From assembly GCA_029255685.2 (NCBI GenBank), contig CM055312.2, forward strand, positions 2,814,649 to 2,878,648: a stretch of 64,000 bases of DNA, written 5' to 3'. The notes beneath the pieces are model-generated. The model was not told the origin of the DNA. It saw nothing but the letters and a program-made list of their open reading frames with translations, and ran no database searches. Positions 23,749 through 36,393 of this stretch are shown in pieces. Made by a program: the position numbers and the translations under genes. Source of the DNA: Silene conica. Its lineage: Eukaryota > Streptophyta > Magnoliopsida > Caryophyllales > Caryophyllaceae. The stretch's first letter is position 1, and the number at the start of each line of letters is the position of its first letter.

Positions 23749-25621
23749 AGTGTGCAGATAACGTTAATATAATATGGTTAGTAGATTTTAATAGCAGGTT
23801 TGACTATTAAATTAAATTAGTAGATTAAAAAAAGTTGTTTGGTAAATAATAGATTACAGGATAATTGGAACAGTTTTCATGTATAAATTGAATATGCTAA
23901 TACAATATGCTGCTATTAGTAGCATATTCAGCATATTCAAAAATAATAGATTCTGGCCAATATGTTATCAGAATATGTTGTCTACCAAACACATGAAAAT
24001 AGTAGATTGATTGGTCAACCTACTAATTATGTCGGAATCTACCAATTTTTTTCAATATGTTATTCACCAAATAGCGCCAAAATATAACACTTAATAAATG
24101 AAAAAATATGTGTCATTTATTTATTCAATGTGGTATTTAACCCGTTTTTTAATTAAATGAACATTTGTTATCAAAAAAAAACTAATTATTATATGAGTTG
24201 GCAACCAAGAAAAGCAAAATTATTACAATAATTAGTACTCTTACAACGAGTTATAGTGGCTAAGTTGGAATTCTCAATGTCAACTTCGTGATGATACTCC
24301 AATGTGTGAGTGTGTCTCACGAGTCATAAACACAGACTACCCTCCCTACTAACACAAACTCTTGTTTTATACTTCGTACGATCTTAATTTCATATGTTTG
24401 AAATGAGCGATTTAAATAATCTCAAAATGACAAGTGAATTATGAGAGATTTGAAATTAAGACCGTCTAAAACAAAAATTGCCGACCTAATAAAAGAATAA
24501 ATATTACTAATTTTTTACCCGTGCAAAAAATTGCACGGGTTGTTTTCAAATCGTATTATTCTAAATATGTATCACCGGAACTAAATTATAAATATTTATA
24601 AATTTGTTTTACATCTAACCTCTATACACTTTTTATCAAAATTTGATTTTGTTTTATATCTAACGTCTATACACTTTTGTTTATGACTTGATTTTCACAG
24701 AATGGTTCAGTTAATGATATTAATTTGTACATTATTCCTGATTGTTAGATTAATATTAAGTTATTTTTATTGTTTTTAATTTAGTGTGTCGCCACATTTT
24801 TTTTCCGATTGCTGTAAATTGTTAATTATTACTTATTGTTTATTGTAATTATGTATTGGATATAAATTGTTATGTAATAGTTCTAGACAGACGACGTTCG
24901 AAATTATTGTATTTTCTTATAGAATATTTAAGTTCATGTTTATATATTTATAGTTTTCGTTGAAATTCATATTTAGGACTTATATCAAAAGTGTTACGTA
25001 ATAATTGTAAAACTATTATTTCAGACAGTTATTTCGATTTAAGATCATTATACAACTTTACGGGTCCCACTTTAATAAATTAAAAAAAATAAGAAATTAT
25101 GTTGATGACGTGGCTCAACCAGAACCTTCTAAATAATCACGCAATTATAGAGATACGATTGTTATAATACACGTACTAGCCATTAGTAGGTTAAAACTAA
25201 ATGATTATGCTCACTCAAACATATCGAACAAATACTGTACGAGTCACCAACAAAAGTTCACTATAATTATATAATTTTTGGATAATTATGGTAATCGATT
25301 TGTCGTATTGTGATTTGTGAACCATAACATCTCGGCCTTGCTCGACATCCGGATTATTATTATTATTATTACCGGTAGAAGCAGATTGTTACCCATTGTT
25401 TATATATATCACAAATAACAACAAGAACATAGCCTGAGATACTATAAGAAAACACCGTATTTTGCGACGGAATTGATAACAACTTTGAGCAAATAAGGAA
25501 AAGACACAATGGTGAAATATAAGTTATAGCAATAGTAACGGTCAAATAACAATAACAATTAGTAAAGAACAATAACGAAACGGCAACAAAGATAAAGAAC
25601 ACGAGAAGAATACCCACAAAC
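23749..25621. other. AT-rich intergenic region with a Helitron-type end
   Basis: No gene was seen. At about 24517-24541 a hairpin ACCCGTGCAA...TTGCACGGGT occurs. On the minus strand, this and about 150 bases before it match the Helitron 3' end at 53690-53834. The terminal bases here are degraded. Confidence 0.5.
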
Positions 25622-27061
25622 TGTAAGACCCTCATATACCAAGGCCCTTACTAAAGAGTAAAGACTACCCTAACATTTATGAATGCTACCATCATTCTCA
25701 GTTACCCGAGGTAGTAAGCATCATAATTCCCACAATGAAACAACTTAAATGTATAACTTTTACTCCAACAAAATACAATGTCTTCAAAAACCAAAACATA
25801 AAAGTATAAAACTATCAAAGTCTTCAACAAAACGCGAAAGTTATACTATGACATCTCTAGGTGAAGACACTGCCCCAAGCCATGTCCCGAGTATCTACCA
25901 CTAGTGTCAACCTGCTAATCAATTACTCACCATCCCCAAATGGATCACCTCAGTTTATAACAACAAAAACGGGCAAGCCAACTGTATAAACAAGATAAAC
26001 AAAACTAAGTAGATAACATCATACGCAAAACGCAGTCATGTGAACAATCTTCAAACACCATAGTCACCGCTACACATCGCAATATATAGCATAATCCGAC
26101 TACACACCGCATCGTGTAGCTCTGTCAGATTACTCGTTGCAACAGGTAACCCCACGCCTCCAGTGGGGATCACAATTTTAATTACCACCTATGTCACGCT
26201 CATCGCAACGAGCGTACCCAAATCATTAATATGCACATCCCCTCGTGACAGGAGCCATGAGGGGCGAACATGGAGTTCAAACCATCTCCCAACAATGGTC
26301 CCAAAATCAACAATCCATACCAACACAATATGCATATACGTCAACAATAAACAAATACCGTCACATACAACATCCAACATAATATACAATGACTTGGTAG
26401 GGAAACTTTACCTTAATACCAAATTAACGGATTCAAAGGTAACACTAAAATTGATCCTCTATGAAGTCTTCACCTATGTCATCACATAACATCTATCACA
26501 GTCTAATAATAAAATCTAACCCAAACCATAGGGTTCAAATCAATTAAACAAAGACCAGATTTACTTACCGACAATAAAACTAACGCACAACACGATCTAC
26601 GTTCAAACAGCAACGAATCCTTGCGAGGTATTGATTAAAAGTGATTAGGAGATAAAACTGAGGTTTTGAGATTAAGAGAGGAAACAGATTGAGAAAATGT
26701 TTTGACGGAATTAAAATCTTTTAATTATAATCTCGTACATTTTAATTAATACCTCGCGAAACTGTTAACAGACCAGGTACTCGATCGAGTACCCAAGATA
26801 CTCAACCGAGTATCACATGTACTCAACCGAGTACCCCATAAATAGACTTTGCCAGAATATAAAAACGAGCAACCACCAGCTTAGCCTCGAAGGTAGAACA
26901 CAAAAGTAGACAAAAGTCAAGGAAACTCAATTATTGTGACAGACTGTCCGTCGTAAACGCCAGACTTTGTGAAGCCCTGTCTTTCACATGTGTTAGACGG
27001 AATAGATGTTGTGATGAGCTATCCGTCACAAATCCTGATATTTGTGATGGATTGTCCGTCA
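25622..27061 (-). mobile_element. Probable solo LTR, chromovirus-like layout
   Basis: Read on the minus strand, the right end is GGGTCTTACA and the left end TGACGGACAATCC, flanked on the plus strand by CAAAC on both sides (25617-25621 and 27062-27066). The right-hand border is tentative because TTTGTGACGGA-like words continue past it. Inside on the minus strand are a TATTTATG box (about 26838), three palindromes, and a leader with an apparent intron (GGTAAGTAAATC ... ATAGGTGAAGAC). The latter two resemble 35633-38599. No protein domains were seen, so it is a fossil. Confidence 0.55.
26776..26834. repeat. Three covarying palindromes
   Basis: GGTACTCGATCGAGTACC (26776-26793), GATACTCAACCGAGTATC (26797-26814) and GTACTCAACCGAGTAC (26819-26834) are consecutive hairpins. 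A G-to-A change in one arm of the second is matched by C-to-T in the other arm. Confidence 0.9.
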
Positions 27062-27300
27062 CAAACTTTGACCTTCGTTAAACTTTGTGACAGATAATCT
27101 ATCACATCTCAATACAGTTTTTTTTAAAAAGCTAGCAGCATTTGCTGGTGGCCACAATGCACATAGCACAGTGGGAATCAGTTCCAAGATCGACCGCAAG
27201 AGCGGGAATCAATGAACATCAGATTTCATACCAACACGGGACCGTGACAAGTTTATATGATCGGTTTTTCTAACACGTGTCATACCTACACACTAATAAG

Positions 27301-28072
27301 GATCAAAACTGTTTGAGGTGTTAGAAAAACGATCATATCTACCATCGAAACGCATGTATCTTCAGAGAGGATCATATCTACCATCGAAAAGCATTTCTAA
27401 CACGCTGTCCTCTGGCACATCTGGAAGAGGCGAAACGCATGTATCTTCAGAGAGGATCAAATTCCGATTGAGGTGTTTTTCAAGATGGTGACCCAGGATG
27501 TTGAAGATCAAAGAAATGCTGATGACTTGGCTTCTAATGCGTGCTTGGTGTCGTCTAGAGGTGCTCTTCCGTCGGGTCAGCAAGATATATCCTCCCAGGT
27601 CCGAATTAAAGAAGGGTTTCCCTTTCAGATTATCAATTCAAGGGCGGATTGTGTAGGTTACCACATCAAGGTGGATGCAGGATGGAGAGCCAGCTTAGAG
27701 GCTTCGATTGGCTTTGTGGTCTATGACCCGGGAGGGATTCTTGTTTCAGAATGTTGGAAAAGAGTTAAGGCTGAATCAACTCTACAAGCGGAAGCATTGG
27801 GTCTGAAAGCGGTGTTGGAATGGGCCAAAACACATTCTATTTTGCATATTAGGATTTCGATGGACTGCTTGCAGTTACTTTGGTCGATTGCTGGGCTCGT
27901 TAAGCAGGACCATCGCATTCAAAGAGTGGTCAGGGACTGCCTTATGCTATCGATGTCTTTTCATTGTTTTAGTTTGTCTTTTATTCCTAGGGGTCTTAAC
28001 CATGCTGATCATAGTATCGCTATGAGGGCGTTTATGTAAGCGCTATTTCCTTGTCCGTTTGCCAAAAAAAAA
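27301..28072 (+). mobile_element. 5'-truncated LINE with RNase H-like end
   Basis: An 11-bp target duplication ACACTAATAAG (27290-27300 and 28073-28083) and a terminal A run (28064-28072) bound it. The frame 27473-28039 (188 aa) ends in an RNase H domain of the plant L1 type: IKVDAGW (first Asp), STLQAEALGLKAVLEWA (Glu), RISMDCLQLLW (third Asp), then IPRGLNHADH. The endonuclease and reverse transcriptase are absent. The first 150 bases are scrambled: GAGGATCATATCTACCATCG occurs twice, and GATCAAA...TTGAGGTGTT is found at both 27301 and about 27456. The element landed inside a MITE with GGTTTTTCTAAC ends. Confidence 0.85.
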
Positions 28073-28486
28073 ACACTAATAAGCTTAAAATAAATTGATT
28101 AGTAAGATATCTTCATAATAAATTCAAGTATATACTTTATTTTAACATGTAATATCTCGTAAATCCTTTTATATCAAACTTATTATTGTATACTTTTAAC
28201 GCACGCACGCATTAAAAAAAACGGATCAGAAGAATTAATCAAAAATAAATGAAGAAAGGTCACACCGACACCATAGCCTCACGTTCTCCATATATAAAAA
28301 GTGATGCAACCCCCGGTTGGCCCGAATTGTGGGGGCTGAGCTACCCATTTTACTATCAACTATTAATGCCATGTGGTTGCATAACTTTGCTTGGGTCGTC
28401 AACTCTTGATTTGTCTAAGTTTATAGAAAGTGTCTTTTTTAATAGGAGATTGTGTAGTTCATACAACGTGATCAATTGGTACGGAG

Positions 28487-29073
28487 TAGGGATGTAATTG
28501 GGACGGACACAAGTGAATATAGCCCGCATTCGTCTCAGTTGGGGTGAGGACGGGTAGAACTTTGGCGAGTGGTGGTGTGGGAACGAGTACGAAAATTGTA
28601 CCCGCCATGGGTAGTGGGGCGGGGATGGTTTTTGCGTGTTACCCACTTCATACCCGTCTACCCACCAATTATTACAAAAATTAATATCATCACTATTACG
28701 ATAATTTTACAAATACTATTTTGTTATAATTAAGACGTAATGTTAAAAATATCTATTTTATAAAGTATTTACCAACTTCTTTGGTAAATAAATAAAATTA
28801 TATACACAAATTCTTGAAAATAGAAATTAATAGTGATTAAATCTGTACGAAAAAAGATAGGAAAAAATTATGGTATAGAGAGATAATGGGTCGGTGGGGC
28901 GCGGATGGTTTTGAAAACGTGTACCTGCCATGGGTGGTGGGACGAAGATGGTTTTGGAAACTTGTACCCGTCATGGGTGGTGGGGCGGGGATGGGTACGA
29001 GTTTTCTTGACGGGTACGAGTACGGGTACGGGAAGTCCATATCCAGCACTGCCCCGCCCCAATAACGTCCCTA
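28487..29073. mobile_element. Non-autonomous hAT-like element
   Basis: A perfect 8-bp target duplication GTACGGAG lies at 28479-28486 and 29074-29081. The inverted ends are TAGGGATGTAATTGGG and CCCAATAACGTCCCTA. It is 587 bp with no transposase. The open frames inside (GGGTACGAG/CCATGGGTGG repeats) are low complexity. Confidence 0.8.
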
Positions 29074-29357
29074 GTACGGAGTTTTTTTTTTGGTAAAGTT
29101 ATGTACTATCGTTTCGTTTATTGAACATGACCCATTTATATCTAATAAAGTTAGAGCGAATCGGAATTATGCACTACAAAAGAAATTGTAAATACTTTGT
29201 ACCATCAATGAAAGTGAAATTGCAAATGCATATATCAGCTACTTAATTAGTTTAACTTACAAAGTTACTAGAGATAATACTCATAGTATGGGTTCAAATC
29301 CCGATAACATCAGATTTTCGTCATCAAATTTTCGATTAGTTTGTTCTATTATTGTTA

Positions 29358-30055
29358 CGGGCGTTTGGCTAGAGAAAGGGAAAGGAAATAAGAAAGGGTG
29401 AGAGGGGAAAAGGAAAGAGATTACCTAAAACTTAATTGATTGTTTGGTTACTCAAAGAAAGAGAACTAATGGTTCACTCACACTCACTCCTACCACTAAC
29501 ACACACCACAAAAAACAACCACTTATCTACTAGCGGCATTGATGGTGACGAAGGTGTCGTGGTGGTGGTGGCGGTGTCATGGCGGTGGTGGGGTGTTATG
29601 GGGGCGGTGGTGGGGTGGTGGCGGCGGCGGCGGCTGATGGTCATAACGGTGATGGTGGTGGGGGTGTCAGCGGTGGTGGCAATGGTGGTGGTAGAGATGT
29701 CATGGCGGTGGCTGTGGTCACAACATTGATGGTGATGGGTGTCATGGCAGTGATGGTGGTGGTGGTGGTGGTGGTGGCAGTGGTGGGGGTGGCGGCGGCG
29801 GTGGCATCATGGTGGTGGTTTGGTGGTGGCTATTGTGGTGGTAGTTGTAAGTGTGGTGGTAGGTGGAGAGAGTGGTTGAAAGGTAACGAGGGTAATGAAA
29901 TCTCATACCCTATGGGTGGGGGTAAGAAATTAGATGGATTAAGTGTAAGGGATGGAGTTTCATTCTCTTTGTTTGTGTCAAACAAATACCAACAAAGGGG
30001 ACGAGTAATTTTATTTCCCTTTCTCTATTTTATAAACCCTCCAACCAAACGCCCC
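29358..30055. mobile_element. Tourist-like MITE with a GGT-rich core
   Basis: TTA duplications lie at 29355-29357 and 30056-30058. The inverted ends are CGGGCGTTTGG and CCAAACGCCCC. The core (29560-29860) is degenerate GGT/GGC repeat, so its long open frames are not genes. A truncated inverted relative lies at 53835-54256. Confidence 0.7.
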
Positions 30056-31900
30056 TTACTTTATTTGTTTTTAATTATTAAAACACGATAGAATTTGATA
30101 TAAACGGAACGATAATAAAAATTTCACTATCAATGTTTTTTAATACTAACTTATCTTGACATTTTTCTGTTTGATCACTATTTAGGACAAGAATAAGTTG
30201 ATGAAGCGATTTATAATCAATCCGATGTAAATTCTTGGCATGATATATATGCATGATCAGGCAAAATTTTAAATCTGAAAATCTTATACCAATTGTTTAA
30301 AATTAAGGTTAAAACGAGTTCCATATCTGGTTCAATTTCAAATTCGCCTTATATACCAATTATCATACACAATTTTTTTCACAGATAGGATTATACTTGC
30401 AGATGTATATGAACATCGTATCTCCAATACTAATATAATGGAGCTTATCTGCAATTTTTTTGGATTTTTTTAATAAAAATTAGATCAACTTACATTTAAT
30501 TTTGTAGGGGTTAAAATTAAAATCTTATTGAGTTTATATGTATTATTTTTGAGTTTAAATATAATATTTGGTGTTAAATTTCTTTTATAAAGGCACTTAG
30601 ATTGTTTTTAATAAAACTTGTAAAATGTACATATTGCTCAAATCCTTTGCTATAAATCTTCAATCTATATTATCGATCCTATGTATATAATGGTTATATC
30701 GTCCATTAATTGAATTTTCTTTGTTTTGGATTATAATTTTAATAAAGCACATCCATAACCTGGGTAGCACCAAAACGAACACGGACACGGACACAATACG
30801 GACACGGGACACGACATCCCATGAAATGTAGGACACGGGACACGGCATTTAAATATAATAAAATATATATTTTATGGTTATAAATAACGTATAGTTTTAT
30901 TTTTATCATGTATTTGAAGCTAAATTTAAACAAGTAAAGGTATCATTCGATCTTTACTATAACTAATTCGCATTTTTCACCCAAACTCATCTTCTAATTG
31001 ATCTTTTTTAAAATTATTTTATTCCTCGTTTAAATTATAATATGTTTAGCCATGTGTCTAAGAAGTGTCGGGTATCCTAGGTATCGGACACGGTGTCAGA
31101 CACGGAACGACTAATTAAGCGAAATGTCCGTGCGCTACATAGTCCATAATTACAAACATCATATTATACATACAAGTACAAGTAATTGTATTATTGTTTT
31201 CTTGTACAAAGAATATCCCCTATTGCACTCGGAGAAATCTCTCGTGAAGTATTGAATGCAACTAAATAAGTAAACTTCTCCTAAATTTAATTTTTTCCAC
31301 AATAGACAGAAATAAAATAATAATCACTTATTTAAGACATAAAAACTCTCGCATACTCACACCCATGGGCGTTTTTAGTGGGGGTGAAGGGGTTCACCCA
31401 CACTCCCTTTGTTCCGAAATATTTAAAAATTAATTTTAATAAATTTAACAAATATTTGGTGGTGTAGTGGTTAGATACTGAATTTTTATTAGTTTGGTCA
31501 TGAGATCGGCCCCCATAACTAACAAACGTACTCTTTTCACATTAAAGAGTTATATATACTCACAATATATAAATTTATTTATACAAAGTATTTTATTTAT
31601 ATCTTCTTACATTATTTAGAACCAATTTTTTTAATTTTGTGTTTTATTTTAACCTCACGATTTTTTTGTGTTTAAACTTTAGTTCACATCGCCAAAATAA
31701 TAGTTAAATTTATACACCTATTGTGCTCTAGTCTAGATACTCCCCTGCTCACACCGACCAACTTTAATACAATTATTTGCTTAGTAGGCTCATAATCTTT
31801 GCATTTCTAGAGTGGCACCAACTCTAAAAATAGTGAATATGATAGATGATGGTGGGAGGCTATTTGCGAAAACATAAGTGTAACTTGAAGAATCAAAATA
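30056..31900. other. AT-rich intergenic region
   Basis: No gene was seen. A possible non-autonomous element lies at about 30762-31143, with many GGACACGG words and ends around TAGCACCAAAACG and GTGCGCTACATA. At about 31453-31510 there is a tRNA-like stretch (GGTGTAGTGGTTAGATAC). Confidence 0.35.
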
Positions 31901-32088
31901 GAATTTTTTGGTGTTTTGGTGTTATTTACCCAAATAATTGGGTAATTAGTGTTGTTTTAAAACTATTTTGAGTTATAGTGTCCACGTGGCACTTTTTGCG
32001 TTTTTTGCAGAATTGTTGGTAAACCGCTACACTTCCTAGCGGCTTTACCCTTTGTTTTTTTTTAAATCTGACAGAAAGTTACAGGAGC
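31901..32088. repeat. MULE left TIR
   Basis: It matches the reverse complement of 38850-39038 nearly throughout and contains a palindromic CCACGTGG and the hairpin at 32021-32046. Confidence 0.92.
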
Positions 32089-32509
32089 TTTCGAGTATTG
32101 CGAGGGTATGGACAAGTGGGGAAGCCGCTATAGTTCCCAGCGGCTTTGCCGAAGTCTAAAAAAAAAAAAAGAAGCTTCAGAGAAAACGCTAAGAAGAGTA
32201 GCGTTTTTGCCCTTTTTTTTTTTTAATTTCCAGGCAGAGACTTTGCAGGGAGTTGAAGAACAGAGGGAGGGGGGAAGCCGCTGGTATCACTGGCGGTTTC
32301 TCCCATTGACATTTTTTTTTTTTGGTATTGTCATAGCTTATGGGTAGTTCGAAAGGTCTTGAAGTAAAAACAAATGACGTAAAAACAAGCTTGAATTGCG
32401 AAATCTAAAGTTCTTACAAGAGAGATACGAAATTTAATACAAATGACTAAAATCTAAAGTTTCATACGAAATCTAAAGTTTCATACAAATGACTAAAATC
32501 TAAACTAGC

Positions 32510-32854
32510 CTAATCTGTTGCGACTCCTCTTTCCACTCGGTCTTGAAGTTGAACCGGTAGGTGTATCTTCCTCTTGGTTTTGAAGTCTATGATCCAAGTG
32601 CCGAAAATCATATCGAGGAGCCATTTGATGTTGAGGGCTAGGTTGGTTGGCATCAAAGGTTTGGACACGATATCCATGTCCCGTTTGTTGCAAGCATGAG
32701 AGGGACATCGACTGGGCCCGGCTCCATTATATAAGAAAATGCCAATCAAATTATTTATTACCTCTCCCTCCCAAATCACCTCACTTCTATGCTCTTTCTG
32801 TAATTTGAGAACGCTATCATCCACTGGGCCCGGCTCCATTAGACCTACATCCAT
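32510..32854 (-). pseudogene. Plant mobile domain (PMD) N-terminal fragment
   Basis: The minus-strand frame begins MDVGLMEPGPVDDSVLKLQK and continues EHRSEVIWEG, the typical start of the PMD/MAIN-like and 'serine/threonine phosphatase 7 long form' proteins (PGPxDxSVLxLQxEHRSxxIW). After about 45 residues the similarity stops. The segment CTGGGCCCGGCTCCATTA, covering the MEPGP codons, is repeated at 32713-32730 and 32822-32839, so the copy is also internally duplicated. PMD proteins are known to travel with MULEs and other transposons. It could be a captured piece or the remains of a second MULE gene. Confidence 0.6.
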
Positions 32855-32985
32855 AAGATTGTCAACGTTAGTTAATCAAAATAAACAAAATGATATATAA
32901 TGAATTAATTATATAATAAAATGAGATGCTACAACAAAATTATATAAGAAAATGAGATGCTACAACAAAAATTATATAATGAATA

Positions 32986-35420
32986 TTACCCCCTAGCATT
33001 ATTTCTTCCGCATGACCGCTTGTTATGACCCTCAACGTTGCACAAACTACAAGTGACAGTTGACTTTGAACTTTCATCCATTTCATTACGAATTCTTTTA
33101 GATTTCGGTCTTCCCTTTCCTCTGACCATTTCCCCGTTTGGAATCAAAACCGGTCCCGTCCATGGTTTCCAATAACTCACATCCGGAATTGGTTGAAATA
33201 TTGCACGATAACAACCATGATATTCCCCGGAAGAGTATAATGGGTCAACATATTGATCGTAGTCTATAGAAAATGCACGACATACCGCCATTACATGTAA
33301 ACAAGGGTAATGAAAGTTTTGCCACTTGTTACAAGTACATGTATTTTCATTCAATCGAACCGTGTGACTTCTTCCACCACTATTCGCAAGCCTACGACCT
33401 TGACATGTAGTCACTTGATAAAGGCCTTGCTCAAAATCATGTTGACTAACTTCATGGTGAGCTGCAATTTCTTCTATTTCATCAAGCGCCTTAGTTATTT
33501 TAGCCGACCATTTCAAACCACCTAACATCCTTTCCTTAGTCATTTTTCTTCTCTCAACGAAATACTTGTTCACTCGAGTATAAGTGGCTTTTACGAGAGC
33601 TTGGATTGGGAGAAATCTTACCCCCTTGAGGACACCATTGAAACATTCACTCATATTTGTTGTTTTCAACCATATCTCTTACCACCATCGTGAGCAAGAG
33701 ACCATTTACTTGCGGAGATATTCTCTAACATAACTCTAGCTTGAGCATTGATCTCACCAATTTGGATCATACCTAAGTCAAATTTAGAAATTTGGTGTTG
33801 CATAGCGGTCTCGGAGAAAGTGGATTTCAAATTTGTATCCTTGAACATCTTGTTAATATTGGATGCATGATGACGAATACAATACCTATGAAAAGCATAA
33901 GGCTCTTCCCACCCACTCCCCACTGTAGTCATTGCTTTTAAAATACCCTTATGTCGGTCAGATAAGACACAAAGACCTACACGATCTGTCACATAATGTC
34001 TTATGCAAGCCAAAAAGAAACTCCAATTCTCATAGTTCTCCTTCTCAACAATGGCAAATGCTAATGGAAATAGTTGCTCGTTCGCATCAACTCCCATTGC
34101 AATCAACATAACCCCACGATATTTGCCATAAAGATGAGTGCCATCTATGGTAATAATGGGCCTACAATGACGAAAACCTTTGATTGAAGGACCAAATGAC
34201 CAAAAGACTTTATCAAATTGATGGACATTGGGATCATTAGTAGGCTTATTGACGAAATGGACGGCGGTTCCCGGATTAACCTCTTTTAAAGCATCTAGGT
34301 AACGGGGAAGAAACGCATAAGACTCCTCCCAATCTCCATAAAGATCCGCTAAGGCCCTTTGTTTTGCCATCCAAGTCTTCCAATACGAAATCTTGAAGTT
34401 GAATTCCTTAGTTATGGATGCCCTTAACAAACTAACCTTAGCCCCCCAATCTTCTTTCACAAGATGCTTAATAACATTGCTTATGAAATCCCCCTTCAAA
34501 TTAGGATGATCAAGAGATGGTTTTCGAACCACACAAGAAGCTTCGTGTGGCCCTTTGTATGACACAATTGTGAAAACTTTCGAGTATAAATTTTTTTGAC
34601 TCGCTCTCAAATACCATTTACAAGCTAAAGGTTGCCTATTACACTTGTAAGTCACGGTATGAGGTCTTGACTCGACAATTTTATAAACTTGATTTCTAGC
34701 GACATTGTAAGATGTAACAAGCTGTCGCAAAATCTCCTTGCTTCCAAAATTTTGTCCAACCATAAATTCATCCCCATTCCTAAATGGATCGACACTAGAT
34801 TTATACCAATTATTTTCAAGTCTCACATCTAAAGATCCGAGTTCAATAAATTGGGTGTTAGCACATGCTTGAGAAACAAAGTCCACCATATCATCCTCAT
34901 CCTCACTCAACTCAAACATAGCATCCTCCTCCTCAATCTCATTTTCAATCTCATCTCCAAAAATATTAGCATCTAATATGGATGCTTCGTCAACATTATT
35001 AGTTGACAAACTCACTTGCCAATTAGGTTCCTCAATTTGGTTAAGCATATGTGTAAATGACATAGTAAAAGGTTGTTGAGATGTTTGAGGATTTTCAAGA
35101 GACTTTAACTCGATGAACAAATCCATGGATAAAGCTTTTGATTGACACACAATTAGCCACAATGCTTTCAAACTACGATCATTATTCAATGATACTACTT
35201 TGTAACCTCTTATACTTGGATATTTCATTTTGATAATAAGCTCAAATTTTGTTCTATCTACCTCTAATGACTCATAAATTTCATCCTTAAGCTCATTAAA
35301 ACTAATATTACTACTAACAAAAACAAAGGATTCACAACCACCCTTATAACTAACTTCTTCACCATTAACAACAATTTCACCATTCCACCAACATGTTAAT
35401 GGGTAATTATTTACCTCCAT
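32986..35420 (-). pseudogene. MuDR-type MULE transposase with one frame change
   Basis: Two minus-strand frames together cover a full MuDR transposase: MEVNNYPLTCWWNG (start at 35420) to about 33666, and a second frame from about 33669 down to the stop at 32986. They meet with a single shift near 33667, between HDGGKRYG and KTTNMSECFNGVLKG; otherwise the reading is open. Domains in order are a PB1-like N-terminus, an acidic linker, a MuDR N-terminal motif (VTSYNVARNQVYK region), and a DDE catalytic domain (TIDGTHLYGKYRG and LCVLSDRHKGI give the two aspartates). Next come a SWIM zinc finger (CTCNKWQNFHYPCLHVMAVC) and a CCHC knuckle (CSLCNVEGHNKRSC). An upstream in-frame Met at 35459 is possible, but MEVNN is the more usual start. 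It is probably recently inactivated. Confidence 0.88.
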
Positions 35421-36165
35421 TGTAAATAACAAACTATATATAACTACTAATTTGAACAATAAAACTAATGTACTAAGCTAATAATCAAGAACTAAACTAT
35501 TTAGGAAATTGGGGATAATGCTAAATCTAACCAAAATAATAAATTATGATGAATTAATACATGAATAAAGGATGAATTGATACCTTTAGATGAAAATATG
35601 ATGATGAGGATCAATTAATAGAACAAAAAATGTGTAAAACCCCTCGCGAAAGCGGAAATATAAACACATAAAAGTACCAAAAATGCAGCGGAATTAAAAC
35701 TTTTAGAAGATAAAACAACATGCGAGAAGTCTTAAACTGAAACAGAAACTAAAACCGAAATAGATAAGTAACAGTTCTAAGTACAGAAGTGAAATATATA
35801 CAACAGCCGGGGATGGAACATCCCTACCGGCACCAAACAAAAGTAACAACTACGAGTCCAGCTAAACGATAAGGTAAGTCAATGATGACAGCAGGATCAT
35901 CACTCGCTAGCTCTCGTGAACCCATCTCCAACCAGCATGTACCTACATACATGAAAAACATGTACGCCACAATCAGTGGGGAGTGACTAGAGTTCTCCTA
36001 GCCACCTTTTGTGACAACACGTAACATATAAAACAATACAGAATACCCCAACATATATCAACATGTGAAGCATAAACACTCATCATCTGATCTCTTACTA
36101 ACATGCGATTACCATGCACGGCTCTCAACTAACTTCATAAACAAATAAGAAGGAGAGCCGGTTTC

Positions 36166-36390
36166 CCTACTGGTTACCCAGTCGGGGGTCTTTCAATCCA
36201 ATTATTTATGAAACCGAACTAAGAGTCATCCAATGCCTTGGATGATTAAACCACAACTAAGTAACATCAACAACTCGACATGCATATCTGACACTGTACC
36301 ATCATCTAGGCAAGCAGATAAACATCCATAACTCATCATGCATATCTGACACCGTACCATCATCTAGGCAAGCAGATACACATTCATAAC
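36166..36390. repeat. Duplicated blocks in the solo LTR
   Basis: AGCCGGTTTCCCT...GGTTACCC at about 36156-36190 recurs at 37048-37083, bracketing the hairpin array. A 65-bp block with CATGCATATCTGACAC and ACCATCATCTAGGCAAGCAG is directly repeated at about 36279 and 36339. Confidence 0.75.
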
Positions 36391-36393
36391 ACT

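Noticed and set aside
29436-30091. 97- and 170-aa frames rich in Val/Gly
   Set aside because: These are translations of the GGT/GGC repeat core of a MITE.
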